A program made the translations under genes and the position numbers. The notes beneath the pieces are model-generated. The model worked only from the letters and a program-made list of their open reading frames with translations. It made no database searches and had not been told where the DNA came from. This document shows positions 9,150 through 18,111 of a DNA stretch of 64,000 nt, piece after piece; within the stretch, counting starts at the first letter, position 1, and each line of letters opens with the position of its first letter. This DNA is from an uncultured Clostridia bacterium (GTDB taxonomy: Bacteria; Bacillota; Clostridia; Lachnospirales; CAG-274), in assembly GCA_947628755.1 (NCBI GenBank), contig CANRBC010000009.1:1-64000 (forward strand). Reading direction: 5' to 3'.

Positions 9150-9448
9150 GTTTTTGTTTAGGGGAGTAAAGTCGACCCTATCGGCAGCCCAATGCAAGAT
9201 TATTTTAAATTCAACGAAGTGGTTGGGCTGCCACTTCCCCTTCTCTGAAGGGGAAGCTCAGGAATACGTTCTTCTCATTTCTTAGTTAATAATAAAGCTA
9301 TTTTTTTCAACATTATTTAAGCCTTTGGGAAGCATATACCTAAGGCGTCTCTTCAGAGAAGGGAAGCTGTCAGGCACGTCAAAAATTTCAAATTAAGATA
9401 TTTTTGAACGTGCCTGACTGAAGGGTCGATACTCCCCTAAACAAAAAC
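9150..9448. repeat. Palindromic intergenic element with 19-bp inverted ends
   Basis: The ends GTTTTTGTTTAGGGGAGTA (9150-9168) and its exact reverse complement (9430-9448) are continued inward by TCGACCCT/AGGGTCGA (9172-9179, 9422-9429). Internal hairpins: GGCAGCCCAA/TTGGGCTGCC (9183-9232), CTTCCCC/GGGGAAG (9234-9255) and GTCAGGCACGT/ACGTGCCTGAC (9369-9418). No protein is encoded. Blocks at 9172-9198, 9221-9238 and 9335-9361 recur in the element at 27562-28025, so this is a family. It resembles a MITE or a modular RNA-structure repeat. Confidence 0.7.
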
Positions 9449-9468
9449 CTCCCCCTAAATCAAAAAGA

Positions 9469-9504
9469 GCTGCCGCTTATGACTTTTAAGTCATAAGCGG
9501 CAGC
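9469..9504 (-). terminator. Terminator of the pectate lyase gene
   Basis: A 15-bp stem, GCTGCCGCTTATGAC with GTCATAAGCGGCAGC, lies just past the lyase stop. On the minus strand it is followed by CTCTTTTTG. Its sequence is nearly the same as the terminators at 27493 and 47678. Confidence 0.8.
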
Positions 9505-9522
9505 ATATTTATGGTATTTTAT

Positions 9523-12500
9523 TTACTGAGCAAGTTTTCTTTCGACATCCATTTGATAGTTGCTGTTGAGCACCTTCTGGAGTACCTCCGCCACATCGGC
9601 TGAGTCTATCTTTCCGTCCTGATGAACGTCAAGCCATTTCATCCAGCCTGAGCTTTCGATATTGTCTGAATCGATAACACCGCCGTCTGTCTGCTCAATA
9701 GCGTTGCCTAAAACATAGCCGAATAAATTCACAACGTCGGGAATCTTTACGCCGTCTGAGCTGCCGTCGGCATTGCCGTAAACCTCGTCGCCTGCAGGTG
9801 TAGGAGGCTTGGCAGTTGTGCCCTGAGTTGATGTCTCAGTAACGGTAGTAGTCGTACCCTGAGTTGATGCTTCGGTAGTGGTTGTAGTGTCCTTAGCAGG
9901 GTCATCTACGCTTATGCCTGATGTAAAGCCTAAGTAGAACAGACACATATTTGAACCGCCGGCAAAGATATAGTAGCTCTTTCCTGCCTCTGCATTAAAT
10001 CTTACTATATCGAAGTTTTGGTCTTCTGAGCCGATTTTTATTATATTCTTGCCTGTTTCGTCATTTACATAAGTAAATTTAGAACCCGTAGTCTTTACGG
10101 CAAATGTAAATACGCCATTCTTTTCAGCAGTATACTTAAGGTATCCTCCGTTTACAGGAATACCGGTATTTCCTGAATTCATAGGATTCTTGCCATCTGC
10201 TGCTGTAGGATTGTGAGTAGCCTGTAAATAATTCACCATTTCATAGGTCTTATTGCCATCCTTGAACTCACGTACATTATCATCCTTTTCTGCATAGAAT
10301 GTCTCGCTAAATGTAAGACCGTTTTCAACACCTGCAGCGTGTTCTTTGCTTACATCCCACATTATTTCGTCATTAAGACCTTCTTCGGGCGCATCTGTAG
10401 GTATACCTACATAAGGAGTTGTAAGAGTAACCTGTCTCTTTATATCCTTCTTTGCAGTAATAGAGCCAACTCCTGTAATAGCGTCTGCATTTATGGCATG
10501 GGTAATTTCTCCTGTAACGCCGTTTACCTTTAATGTAGCTGTCTTAGCATCCATATCTATAACTATAACATAGTCGTATGTATTTCCGCCTTTTACTGCA
10601 ACTGTAGGTGAAGCCGGCGTGTATACATAATTATTAGGTGATGTGGCATCGTCAACTGAGCCTGTTCTCAGAGCTATCTCATTATTCAAGCCTGATGCAA
10701 ATGCCGCAACATCTTGATTTTCCAAACCGTCTACTGTTCCTGTTACTCTAAGGAAGCCCCATTTTCCGTTGTCTGTTGAAGGAGTTACCTTACCGGTGAT
10801 TATGACCTTACCTTTCGTGACAGCTTCTTTAAACGGAATTATAAGCTCTGCGGCTGCGGTTGATGACGTATCTGAAAGATGCCATGTGTCTGTAGCCTCG
10901 TCATAGGTAACGGTAGCCGTACCGCCGTCTACAGCACCGTTGTTGTTAGTTGGAGTACCCAACTCAACGGGGATTGAATATGTAGTTGCTTCAGGCTGAG
11001 CCTCTGTAGTGGTAGTTGTGGAGGTTGTGTCGCCGCCGGGACCCGGAGTAACGGCTGCGCCTGTCATAGTATACTTTACGTAATAAATACAAGGCTCGCC
11101 ACTTGCTCTTGCAACCTTATTTTCTCCTGCTTTTACAGGATAAGGTCCGTTTACACCTATGGCAACATCAACAGGGGTGCCTCCGTTAAAGCTCAATGTA
11201 GCCGCTTTGTTTCTGTTGTGAGCTATTATTATAATCTCACCGTCGGCAGGAGCGTTAAATGAGAAGAACTTACTTGAATTAAACTTGACAGCTTTTGAAA
11301 GCTCGTTACCGTCGTATTCCATAATATTCTTCTTTGCGTCGCCCCAGTCACCGCCGTCTACAAACGTAAAGAAATCATCTGTATTTGTACCGTCTGTATG
11401 ATTCCAGATAAATTCCTCGCCGCCTTCCTGCATGGTAACTGTAACAGGAGTAACTCCTGTCTTTGAAACGGTAAGTGTTTCCGGATCAACTGAAAGCATT
11501 TTCCAGCCTCCCAAAGAAGCTGTAACAACAAAAGGAGTATTTATATCTACTTCTCCTGTGAAAGTACCGCTTGCAGCGTCGTATTTAAGCAGGGTATTTC
11601 CTACATATACTACTGCTGCTGAAGCATCGAGAGTTTTTTCAGAGCCGTCTGCCGCTACAATAGTAACGGATACCTTGCCCTTAGCCTTCTCAAGATGAAT
11701 TTCCGTAGCTGCATTGGTGGTCTTTACGAAAACAGACGGAGCTTCCGCAGGCACAATATAATCGCCTGTATTAGTAATTGTTGCCTTGTATTCACCTGTT
11801 GGAATTTCTACAGCTGATTTATAAGTACCGTCACCCTGTCCAACAAGGGAAGTACCGTTATTAAGCGTAATTGATGCGTCTATTACAGGAGCGTTATCAG
11901 AACCGCCTGTAAGATTTACAACGGCATAACCGTCATAATCCTTTTCGAGTTTAACTGTTATACTGCGCTCCTGTCCGTCCTCTGTAATTATATCCGGAGT
12001 GACGGATTTGTTGGAATAACCTTCTTTTGATACGGTGATAACGTATTCCGCGCCAATTTCGGCTCTGGCTGTATACGTACCGCTGTAATCGTTACTGAAG
12101 CTAAGACCGCTTGCTGTAACAGAAGCGTCCTTTACAGGTGCGCCTGTTTCATCCTGAACGGTAATATTTATATATCCTGCTTCTTCAGCCGGAATATAAT
12201 GCTGAACACCTGCATATTTTGTAACTACTTCTTTTACCTGTGCAGCCGGTGTAATATCGGCAATAGTCTTTTTATTGACTGTATCATAATAGAAGTAATT
12301 GGGGTTCATATCAAAGTCCGTCATAGCTGTGCCATCAGGGAACTTAAAGGTAGTATCGCCTATAACAGATTCTGTTCTGTCGTTTACCTGCTTATATATA
12401 CCCTTTAAATCAATTTTTCCTGAACCTGTTTCCATTTCATTGTAGGACTTTGCATAGCAAGTATCTGTTCTGGAAGAAAAACGTTCGTTGCAGTTTTCGT

Positions 12501-13803
12501 AATAATTTTCCTCAAGGAATGTTGCGTTTTTATATCTTGTATCTACAGTAACCTTGCCGTTCTGGAAATATGTACTGTAAACGTGTACATTACCATTGCC
12601 GGCAAGAGGCTGTCTTGAAGCTACGTTCTCATACCAGTTGTGATGAAGGGTCATATAATATTGAGAATCGCCGCTCTTTGGACCTAAAAGATTGGTCTTA
12701 TGACAGTTTATGTAGTGGTTATAGTCCATTGTGTAGTATTGACCTCTCTTGAAGTCACATGAACCGTCGCCTTCGCCCTTGTCGCTTTCTGCAGGAGACT
12801 GAGTGCCGCCGGCAGTACCGTCGCCGGGATAGAATGTATTATTGTGTACCCATATTCTTTCTACAAGAGCATCTCCTTCGCCCTGGAAGCCCAAACCATC
12901 TTCAACATAGTTTCTGAAAGTAATATTTCTTACTTCAACACTTTGACCTGAATCGGCAGGATGTGAGTCTGTCTTGGATACGGTAAAGCCCCAGCCGTAC
13001 ATTTCTGCGTCCTCGCCGATACCCTCTATGGTAATGTTTCTGCCCCACTTCATAACTGCAAGATAACCGCCGTCACCTTTTGCACCGCCAAGTATCGGGT
13101 CCTTTACATTATAAGGAGTAAGGTTCTTGGGAGCGGTTACTTTGCCTATAAGTCTTATTACAAGGGGATGTGTCCTTGTAACCTCATCTATAAACTTATA
13201 GTTATTATTGAGTATATTGCCTATACCTTCGCTTGTTCTGGAATAAGGAGAACCTGATGAAGGAGCATAATCCCATACTTTATCCTCATAACCCGGTATA
13301 GTTACCGTATCCTTATTTTCGTCTGTTAAGTATATAACGATAGCATTATCCTTTAATGTACCATCATCCTTATAAGCGCCTACACCGTCATAAGCACGCT
13401 CTGTAGGAACTCTGTTCCAATGAGCATAACCCGAACGGTCGTTTGGAAGTACCTCTATATTTTCTCTTGTATGTACTGCGCCGCTTTTTGTAGTTATCTT
13501 GATGTCATATCTTCCTGCCTTAAGACCCGGAATATCTACACGACCGTAGCCGCTTGTTGAAGCAGGTCTTATAAGATATTTTGCATCATCGCCTTTAAGC
13601 ATTGTATAAGCAGCATCTGAATGTAGCTTATACTCAACTGTTGCTGAATCCGGATCTGAGTCCGCCCATTCTGCATAAAGTGTTTCATACCAACCACCCG
13701 ATACACTGGGAGCTGCCGAAACCATTACCGTGTCAACGGCTATACTGCCCATAAGAAGTGACGCAGCAAGCACTGTTGACAAAATCCTACTGAAAAATTT
13801 CAT
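9523..13803 (-). CDS. Secreted multidomain pectate lyase (PL1-like) with dockerin
   Basis: A 1426-residue secreted enzyme likely to cleave pectate or pectin by beta-elimination. A signal peptide (about residues 1-31) is followed by an Ig-like N-domain and a parallel beta-helix lyase. YGWGFTV begins near residue 269, and LHHNWYENVASRQP contains the probable catalytic Arg near 397. Next come several beta-sandwich repeats of the carboxypeptidase-regulatory type (starting INITVQDETGAPVKDASVTA), two carbohydrate-binding-like modules and two Thr/Ser-rich linkers. A type I dockerin fills residues 1341-1426, with calcium-loop-like GNADGSSDGVKIPD and DVHQDGKIDSAD. The dockerin implies docking onto a cohesin scaffold or cell-surface receptor. 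Start supported by AAGGAGG. Confidence 0.87.
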   Translation of the reverse strand: MKFFSRILSTVLAASLLMGSIAVDTVMVSAAPSVSGGWYETLYAEWADSDPDSATVEYKLHSDAAYTMLKGDDAKYLIRPASTSGYGRVDIPGLKAGRYDIKITTKSGAVHTRENIEVLPNDRSGYAHWNRVPTERAYDGVGAYKDDGTLKDNAIVIYLTDENKDTVTIPGYEDKVWDYAPSSGSPYSRTSEGIGNILNNNYKFIDEVTRTHPLVIRLIGKVTAPKNLTPYNVKDPILGGAKGDGGYLAVMKWGRNITIEGIGEDAEMYGWGFTVSKTDSHPADSGQSVEVRNITFRNYVEDGLGFQGEGDALVERIWVHNNTFYPGDGTAGGTQSPAESDKGEGDGSCDFKRGQYYTMDYNHYINCHKTNLLGPKSGDSQYYMTLHHNWYENVASRQPLAGNGNVHVYSTYFQNGKVTVDTRYKNATFLEENYYENCNERFSSRTDTCYAKSYNEMETGSGKIDLKGIYKQVNDRTESVIGDTTFKFPDGTAMTDFDMNPNYFYYDTVNKKTIADITPAAQVKEVVTKYAGVQHYIPAEEAGYINITVQDETGAPVKDASVTASGLSFSNDYSGTYTARAEIGAEYVITVSKEGYSNKSVTPDIITEDGQERSITVKLEKDYDGYAVVNLTGGSDNAPVIDASITLNNGTSLVGQGDGTYKSAVEIPTGEYKATITNTGDYIVPAEAPSVFVKTTNAATEIHLEKAKGKVSVTIVAADGSEKTLDASAAVVYVGNTLLKYDAASGTFTGEVDINTPFVVTASLGGWKMLSVDPETLTVSKTGVTPVTVTMQEGGEEFIWNHTDGTNTDDFFTFVDGGDWGDAKKNIMEYDGNELSKAVKFNSSKFFSFNAPADGEIIIIAHNRNKAATLSFNGGTPVDVAIGVNGPYPVKAGENKVARASGEPCIYYVKYTMTGAAVTPGPGGDTTSTTTTTEAQPEATTYSIPVELGTPTNNNGAVDGGTATVTYDEATDTWHLSDTSSTAAAELIIPFKEAVTKGKVIITGKVTPSTDNGKWGFLRVTGTVDGLENQDVAAFASGLNNEIALRTGSVDDATSPNNYVYTPASPTVAVKGGNTYDYVIVIDMDAKTATLKVNGVTGEITHAINADAITGVGSITAKKDIKRQVTLTTPYVGIPTDAPEEGLNDEIMWDVSKEHAAGVENGLTFSETFYAEKDDNVREFKDGNKTYEMVNYLQATHNPTAADGKNPMNSGNTGIPVNGGYLKYTAEKNGVFTFAVKTTGSKFTYVNDETGKNIIKIGSEDQNFDIVRFNAEAGKSYYIFAGGSNMCLFYLGFTSGISVDDPAKDTTTTTEASTQGTTTTVTETSTQGTTAKPPTPAGDEVYGNADGSSDGVKIPDVVNLFGYVLGNAIEQTDGGVIDSDNIESSGWMKWLDVHQDGKIDSADVAEVLQKVLNSNYQMDVERKLAQ

Positions 13804-13872
13804 CAGTTCTTTCCTCCTTATTATTTTTTAATTTGAAAAATAAACTTTCCCCATTTTTCAACTATAAACTTA

Positions 13873-13901
13873 ATGATACAACTTTTACATTTTAATTACA
13901 A
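13873..13901 (-). promoter_or_regulatory. Candidate promoter of the pectate lyase gene
   Basis: Minus strand TTGTAA (13896-13901), 17-base spacer, TATCAT (13873-13878), about 70 bases ahead of the start codon. Confidence 0.5.
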
Positions 13902-13988
13902 TGTGCAAACAAAACAAATAATCGAGAGGTATTTTGTGTAAAAATACTTCATTTGTGTTACACGAAGTTTACAGGGAGATTACAGAGC

Positions 13989-14014
13989 TAAAATAAGCGG
14001 TATACTGCTTATTA
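13989..14014 (-). terminator. Weak terminator at the end of the lipid-kinase gene
   Basis: AATAAGC (13992-13998) and GCTTATT (14007-14013) form a short stem that includes the stop codon. On the minus strand the stem runs into TTTTA. Confidence 0.4.
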
Positions 14015-14893
14015 ATGCCTTATCCTTACCGCCTTGTTCATTACGCATATATCCGCCGTGTTATATGTGCCGCAGTATTCGCCGTCCATTGTCCAGCTTA
14101 TTTCCTCGCTGCATCTGACAGAAAGCTGCGAGGTCTTGAAGCTGTAGAAAAGCTCCTTGTCAAAATCCTTTTCAACAATGCTGGCTATAATGCTTCTCAG
14201 TACGTTTACGTTTTTAGGGGTCTTTACAAGGAGTACCTCGAAAAGTCCGTCGTTCAAGTCTGCATAATTTTTGAATATGGTCTTCATACCGGCTATGGAG
14301 TTGGAGTTGGATACAAGACCTATCATTATATTGTCCTTTATTGTGCCGCCGTCGTGTTTTATTTCAAGCTCATAGCTTTTTATGTTTGTAAGCTGGCGTA
14401 TGCCCTCCAGAAGATATGCCTGATAGCCCAGTATGTTTTTCATATCCTGAGGCGTTTCGTAGGATACGTTTGTAAAAAGTCCGAAGCCTGCCACATAAGT
14501 GAAATAATTATTGTTTATTTTCCCTATATCCAGCTTAAAAAGCTCTCCGCTTACAGCCCTTTTATAGCTGTCCTCTATATTCAGGGGAATTCCCATGCTG
14601 GTGGCAAAGTCATTTGTAGAGCCGCAGGGTATATATCCCAGCACAGGCTTTTCCTTAAGTTGCATAATGCCGTTTACCGTTTCGTTGAGAGTTCCGTCGC
14701 CTCCGCAGCATACTATGGCGTCAAAATTCTGCCCTCTTTTTTGTACGATTTCCTTTATATGTCCCTTGTATTGTGATATATATACTGTTACCTCGTATTT
14801 TGCCAGATTGTAATGCTCTATAACTGCGGCGAGCTGTTCCGCTATTATCCCCTTGCCCGAATTGGTATTTGCAATAAGCAGCAATTTCTTCAT
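14012..14893 (-). CDS. Diacylglycerol/lipid kinase family protein (YegS/DgkB-like)
   Basis: This 293-residue cytoplasmic kinase of the LCB5/DAGK fold probably phosphorylates diacylglycerol or a related lipid at the membrane. The nucleotide-binding region includes NTNSGKG (residues 9-15), CCGGDGTLNETVNGI (about 67-81) and IPCGSTNDFA (about 93-102). The late motif GLFEVLLVKTPKN also fits. It lies 18 bases after a HAD phosphatase gene in the same direction, so both are likely one transcript. The true lipid substrate cannot be told from sequence. Confidence 0.86.
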   Translation of the reverse strand: MKKLLLIANTNSGKGIIAEQLAAVIEHYNLAKYEVTVYISQYKGHIKEIVQKRGQNFDAIVCCGGDGTLNETVNGIMQLKEKPVLGYIPCGSTNDFATSMGIPLNIEDSYKRAVSGELFKLDIGKINNNYFTYVAGFGLFTNVSYETPQDMKNILGYQAYLLEGIRQLTNIKSYELEIKHDGGTIKDNIMIGLVSNSNSIAGMKTIFKNYADLNDGLFEVLLVKTPKNVNVLRSIIASIVEKDFDKELFYSFKTSQLSVRCSEEISWTMDGEYCGTYNTADICVMNKAVRIRH

Positions 14894-14911
14894 ATTTATA
14901 CCTTCTTTTGT

Positions 14912-15736
14912 TTATATTTTATATATTTCCTTCAACAGAGCCGCTACTCCGAAATTGTCGTTTGTACCGCATACAATATCGGCCTTTGCCTTAAGGCAGT
15001 CGTCGGCGTTTTCCACGGCGACGCCAAGTCCCGCAGCTTCTATCATGGAAAGGTCGTTTTCGCTGTCGCCGAAGGCTATTATCTCATGGGGCTTTATGCC
15101 AAGCATTTCGGCATATTCCAAAACGGCGGCTCCCTTTGACACGTCTCTTCGGTTTATGTCTATACAGTTCCAGTTGGACTGCACCGCCTTAAGCTCCGGT
15201 ATTTCTCTGTTTATGGCGTCTCTTATTCTGAGTACAAAATCCACATCGTTGTTTACAACAACGCATTTTATTATATTTTCCGCATCGGCTACGGAATATA
15301 TGTCATCAACCAGCAGAGTTTTAATATAATTGGTCAGCTTTTTCTTGTAGCCTACTGTTATAAGGTTTATACCGCCCTCGTAAAATTCTCTGCTGTCGGT
15401 ATACTGTCTATCTGTGGTAAATATCTTACAGGGCACGCCGAAGCCCTTGCATATATCCATGAATTTAATTACGGAGGTCTTGTCTATGGACTTTGTGAAA
15501 AAGCGTTCTCCCGTATAGAAATTTACAAGTGTAGCGCCGTTGCAGCCTATAACGGGGCAGCCTATATCAAGCTCGTCTATATAGTCCTTTGCTATTATGT
15601 CGTTGCGTCCCGTAACGGGTATTATGCGTATTCCCATGCTGCTGAGCTGTCGGAATACGCTTATTATCTCCGTGGGCAAAAAGCCCTCGCTGTCAAGTAT
15701 CGTACCGTCGCAATCCGTTGCTATCAGTTTATACAT
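14912..15736 (-). CDS. HAD superfamily Cof-type phosphatase
   Basis: A 274-residue Cof/YbiV-type HAD phosphatase acting on small phosphorylated metabolites. Motif I DCDGTILD (about residues 7-14) holds the nucleophile and the general acid, motif II is VTGRND, motif III the Lys of SKGAA, and motif IV GDSENDLSM. A long type IIB cap lies between. The start is set at 15736 because AAGGAG precedes it by 7 bases; an upstream in-frame ATG lacks a ribosome site. Substrate unknown. Confidence 0.86.
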   Translation of the reverse strand: MYKLIATDCDGTILDSEGFLPTEIISVFRQLSSMGIRIIPVTGRNDIIAKDYIDELDIGCPVIGCNGATLVNFYTGERFFTKSIDKTSVIKFMDICKGFGVPCKIFTTDRQYTDSREFYEGGINLITVGYKKKLTNYIKTLLVDDIYSVADAENIIKCVVVNNDVDFVLRIRDAINREIPELKAVQSNWNCIDINRRDVSKGAAVLEYAEMLGIKPHEIIAFGDSENDLSMIEAAGLGVAVENADDCLKAKADIVCGTNDNFGVAALLKEIYKI

Positions 15737-15773
15737 TTTTTTCTCCTTGTATTGGTATAACATCTTTTACATA

Positions 15774-15802
15774 AGTATACCATATAAGCCACAATATATC
15801 AA
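15774..15802 (-). promoter_or_regulatory. Promoter of the HAD phosphatase / lipid kinase pair
   Basis: Minus strand TTGATA (15797-15802), 17 bases, TATACT (15774-15779). It is back to back with the metG promoter. Confidence 0.65.
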
Positions 15803-15811
15803 AACTTTTTA

Positions 15812-15840
15812 TTGACAAAATATAGCGGCTGTGTTATTAT
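15812..15840 (+). promoter_or_regulatory. Promoter of the metG T-box transcript
   Basis: TTGACA (15812-15817), 17 bases, TATTAT (15835-15840). The expected start of transcription is near 15847. Confidence 0.8.
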
Positions 15841-15846
15841 ATCAAA

Positions 15847-16107
15847 CATAGAGAAAAAGGCTGTGAAAAGAAGAGTAGGCTTTGCACCTGTTTACAGAGA
15901 GCTTCCGTTGGTGAGAGGGAGCATCGTGGACTTTGCCGAATATGGTCTTGGAGCTGCGCACCGACTGCATTGGCATAGGCTGCGATGGGTGACGCCCTTT
16001 ACAGCGTCAGGGTATGAAGTACCTGCTGAGGTCTGTATTGCGAGATACAGGCGAAATAAGGTGGTAACACGATGAGTCGTCCTTTGTATGAGGACGGCAT
16101 TTTTTAT
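15847..16107 (+). promoter_or_regulatory. Methionine T-box leader riboswitch
   Basis: The leader senses uncharged tRNA-Met and prevents premature termination ahead of metG. Stem I elements are visible: AAGAGTAG near 15873, ACAGAGAGC near 15894, and GGTTGGTGAGAGG-like sequence at its tip. The specifier is read as ATG at 15942-15944 in the context GAAT-ATG-GTCTTGGAGC. The T-box sequence AAATAAGGTGGTAACACG is at 16054-16071. It overlaps the alternative terminator CGTCCT/AGGACG at 16078-16096, followed by six T residues. The exact specifier register is inferred from this layout and from the downstream gene. Confidence 0.93.
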
Positions 16108-16124
16108 TTATAAGGAGGGATATT

Positions 16125-18077
16125 ATGAGCAAAGGAAAGTATTACATCACAACGGCTATTGCCTATACATCAGGCAAGCCCCATATAGGCAATACCTATG
16201 AGGCTGTGCTGGCAGACAGTATTGCCCGCTTCAAAAGACAGGAGGGCTATGAGGTATTTTTTCAGACCGGCACAGACGAGCATGGTCAGAAAATAGAGGA
16301 AAAGGCAAAGGAGGCAGGCGTTACTCCCAAGGAATTTGTGGATAAGGTATCAGGCGAGATAAAGAGAATATGGGATATGGTCAATACCTCCTATGACAAG
16401 TTCATAAGGACTACCGACGGCTATCACGAAAAGCAGATTCAGAAAATATTTAAAAAGCTGTATGACCAGGGGGATATTTACAAGAGCGTTTATGAGGGTA
16501 TGTACTGTACGCCCTGCGAGAGCTTCTGGACGGAAAGTCAGCTTGTAGACGGCAAGTGTCCCGACTGTGGCAGAGAGGTACACCCTGCCAAGGAGGAGGC
16601 TTATTTCCTTAAGCTGAGCAAATATGCCGACAGACTTATAGAGCATATAAACACCCATCCGGAGTTTATACAACCTGTTTCAAGGAAGAATGAGATGATG
16701 AACAACTTCCTTTTACCCGGCTTACAGGACCTCTGTGTTTCAAGGACCTCATTCAAGTGGGGAATTCCCGTCGACTTTGACGACAAGCATGTGGTATACG
16801 TATGGCTTGACGCTCTTTCCAACTATATTACAGGCGTAGGCTACGACTGTGACGGAAACAGCTCCGACTTGTATAAGAAAATGTGGCCTGCAGACCTTCA
16901 CTTAATAGGAAAGGATATTGTGCGCTTCCATACGATTTACTGGCCTATTATACTTATGGCGTTAGGCGAGCCCTTGCCCAAGCAGGTATTCGGTCATCCA
17001 TGGCTGCTTATGAACGGCGGCAAGATGAGTAAGTCCAGCGGCAACGTTATATATGCCGACGACCTTGTGGAGCTTTTCGGCGTAGACGCAGTAAGATATT
17101 TTGTGCTTCACGAAATGCCCTTTGACAACGACGGCATAATCACATGGGATCTTATTGTGGAAAGAATAAATTCCGACCTTGCCAATGTACTGGGCAATCT
17201 TGTAAACAGGACAATATCCATGACCAACAAGTATCTGGGCGGAGTTGTAAGCAATACCCATACAGACGAGCCTGTTGACGAGGAGCTTAAAAAGGTAGTT
17301 ACCGAGTGCAGGTCTAAGGTACAGGCAAAAATGGATAAGCTGAGAGTGGCAGACGCCATTACCGAGATATTCAATCTTTTCAAGCGCTGCAATAAATATG
17401 TAGACGAAACAGAGCCGTGGATACTTGGCAGAGATGAGGCAAAGAAGGACAGACTTTCAACGGTGCTCTATAACCTTACGGAGGGCATTATTATAGGCGC
17501 TTGTCTTTTAGAGCCCTTTATGCCTGACACTACGGAAAATATACTTGCTCAGCTCAACGCCAAAAAGAGGGATTTTGACGACCTTGACAAATTCGGTCTT
17601 TATCCCGACGGAAGCAAGGTAACTGAAAAGGCGCAGATACTCTTTGCAAGACTTGATGCAAAGGAGACTGAGGCAAAAATAGACGCTCTTATGGAAAAGC
17701 AGAGGGCAGAGGCTGAAAAGAAGGCAGAGGAGGAAAAGGCGCAGGAATATATCACTATTGACGATTTCTGCAAGGTGGAAATGAAAATAGGCGAGATAAC
17801 AGACTGCGAAAAGGTTCCCGAGTCCAACAAGCTGTTAAAGAATACCGTTAAAATAGGCGATGAAACGAGAACTATACTTTCCGGCATTTCCAAGTGGTAC
17901 TCTCCCGAGGAAATGAAGGGCAAGAAGGTAGTGGTAATAACCAATCTTGCTCCAAGAAAAATGCTTAAAGGCAAGTATGTAAGCGAGGGAATGATAGCCG
18001 CCGCCGAGGATAAGGAGGGCAATGTAAGACTTCTTACCGTAGACGGAGATATTGAAAGCGGCTCAATAATCAGTTAA
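16125..18077 (+). CDS. metG: Methionyl-tRNA synthetase
   Basis: Charges tRNA-Met for initiation and elongation. The 650-residue protein has the HIGH-like HIGN (residues 20-23), a paired Cys zinc knuckle (CTPC and CPDCG) and KMSKS at about 300-304. Its C-terminal EMAP-type tRNA-binding domain (about 543-650, beginning ITIDDFCKVEMKIGEI) is joined by a Lys/Glu-rich helix. It sits directly behind a T-box leader and is followed by tatD after 34 bases. Confidence 0.97.
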   Translation: MSKGKYYITTAIAYTSGKPHIGNTYEAVLADSIARFKRQEGYEVFFQTGTDEHGQKIEEKAKEAGVTPKEFVDKVSGEIKRIWDMVNTSYDKFIRTTDGYHEKQIQKIFKKLYDQGDIYKSVYEGMYCTPCESFWTESQLVDGKCPDCGREVHPAKEEAYFLKLSKYADRLIEHINTHPEFIQPVSRKNEMMNNFLLPGLQDLCVSRTSFKWGIPVDFDDKHVVYVWLDALSNYITGVGYDCDGNSSDLYKKMWPADLHLIGKDIVRFHTIYWPIILMALGEPLPKQVFGHPWLLMNGGKMSKSSGNVIYADDLVELFGVDAVRYFVLHEMPFDNDGIITWDLIVERINSDLANVLGNLVNRTISMTNKYLGGVVSNTHTDEPVDEELKKVVTECRSKVQAKMDKLRVADAITEIFNLFKRCNKYVDETEPWILGRDEAKKDRLSTVLYNLTEGIIIGACLLEPFMPDTTENILAQLNAKKRDFDDLDKFGLYPDGSKVTEKAQILFARLDAKETEAKIDALMEKQRAEAEKKAEEEKAQEYITIDDFCKVEMKIGEITDCEKVPESNKLLKNTVKIGDETRTILSGISKWYSPEEMKGKKVVVITNLAPRKMLKGKYVSEGMIAAAEDKEGNVRLLTVDGDIESGSIIS

Positions 18078-18111
18078 GCCTTCAGAACCCACAATAAACA
18101 GGAGAACGAAT

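Noticed and set aside
9150..9448. CRISPR array
   Set aside because: The repeats are inverted and unequally spaced, with no regular spacers and no cas genes.
15812..16075. An open frame of 87 codons ahead of metG
   Set aside because: It lies inside the T-box leader, starts at the promoter and has no ribosome site.
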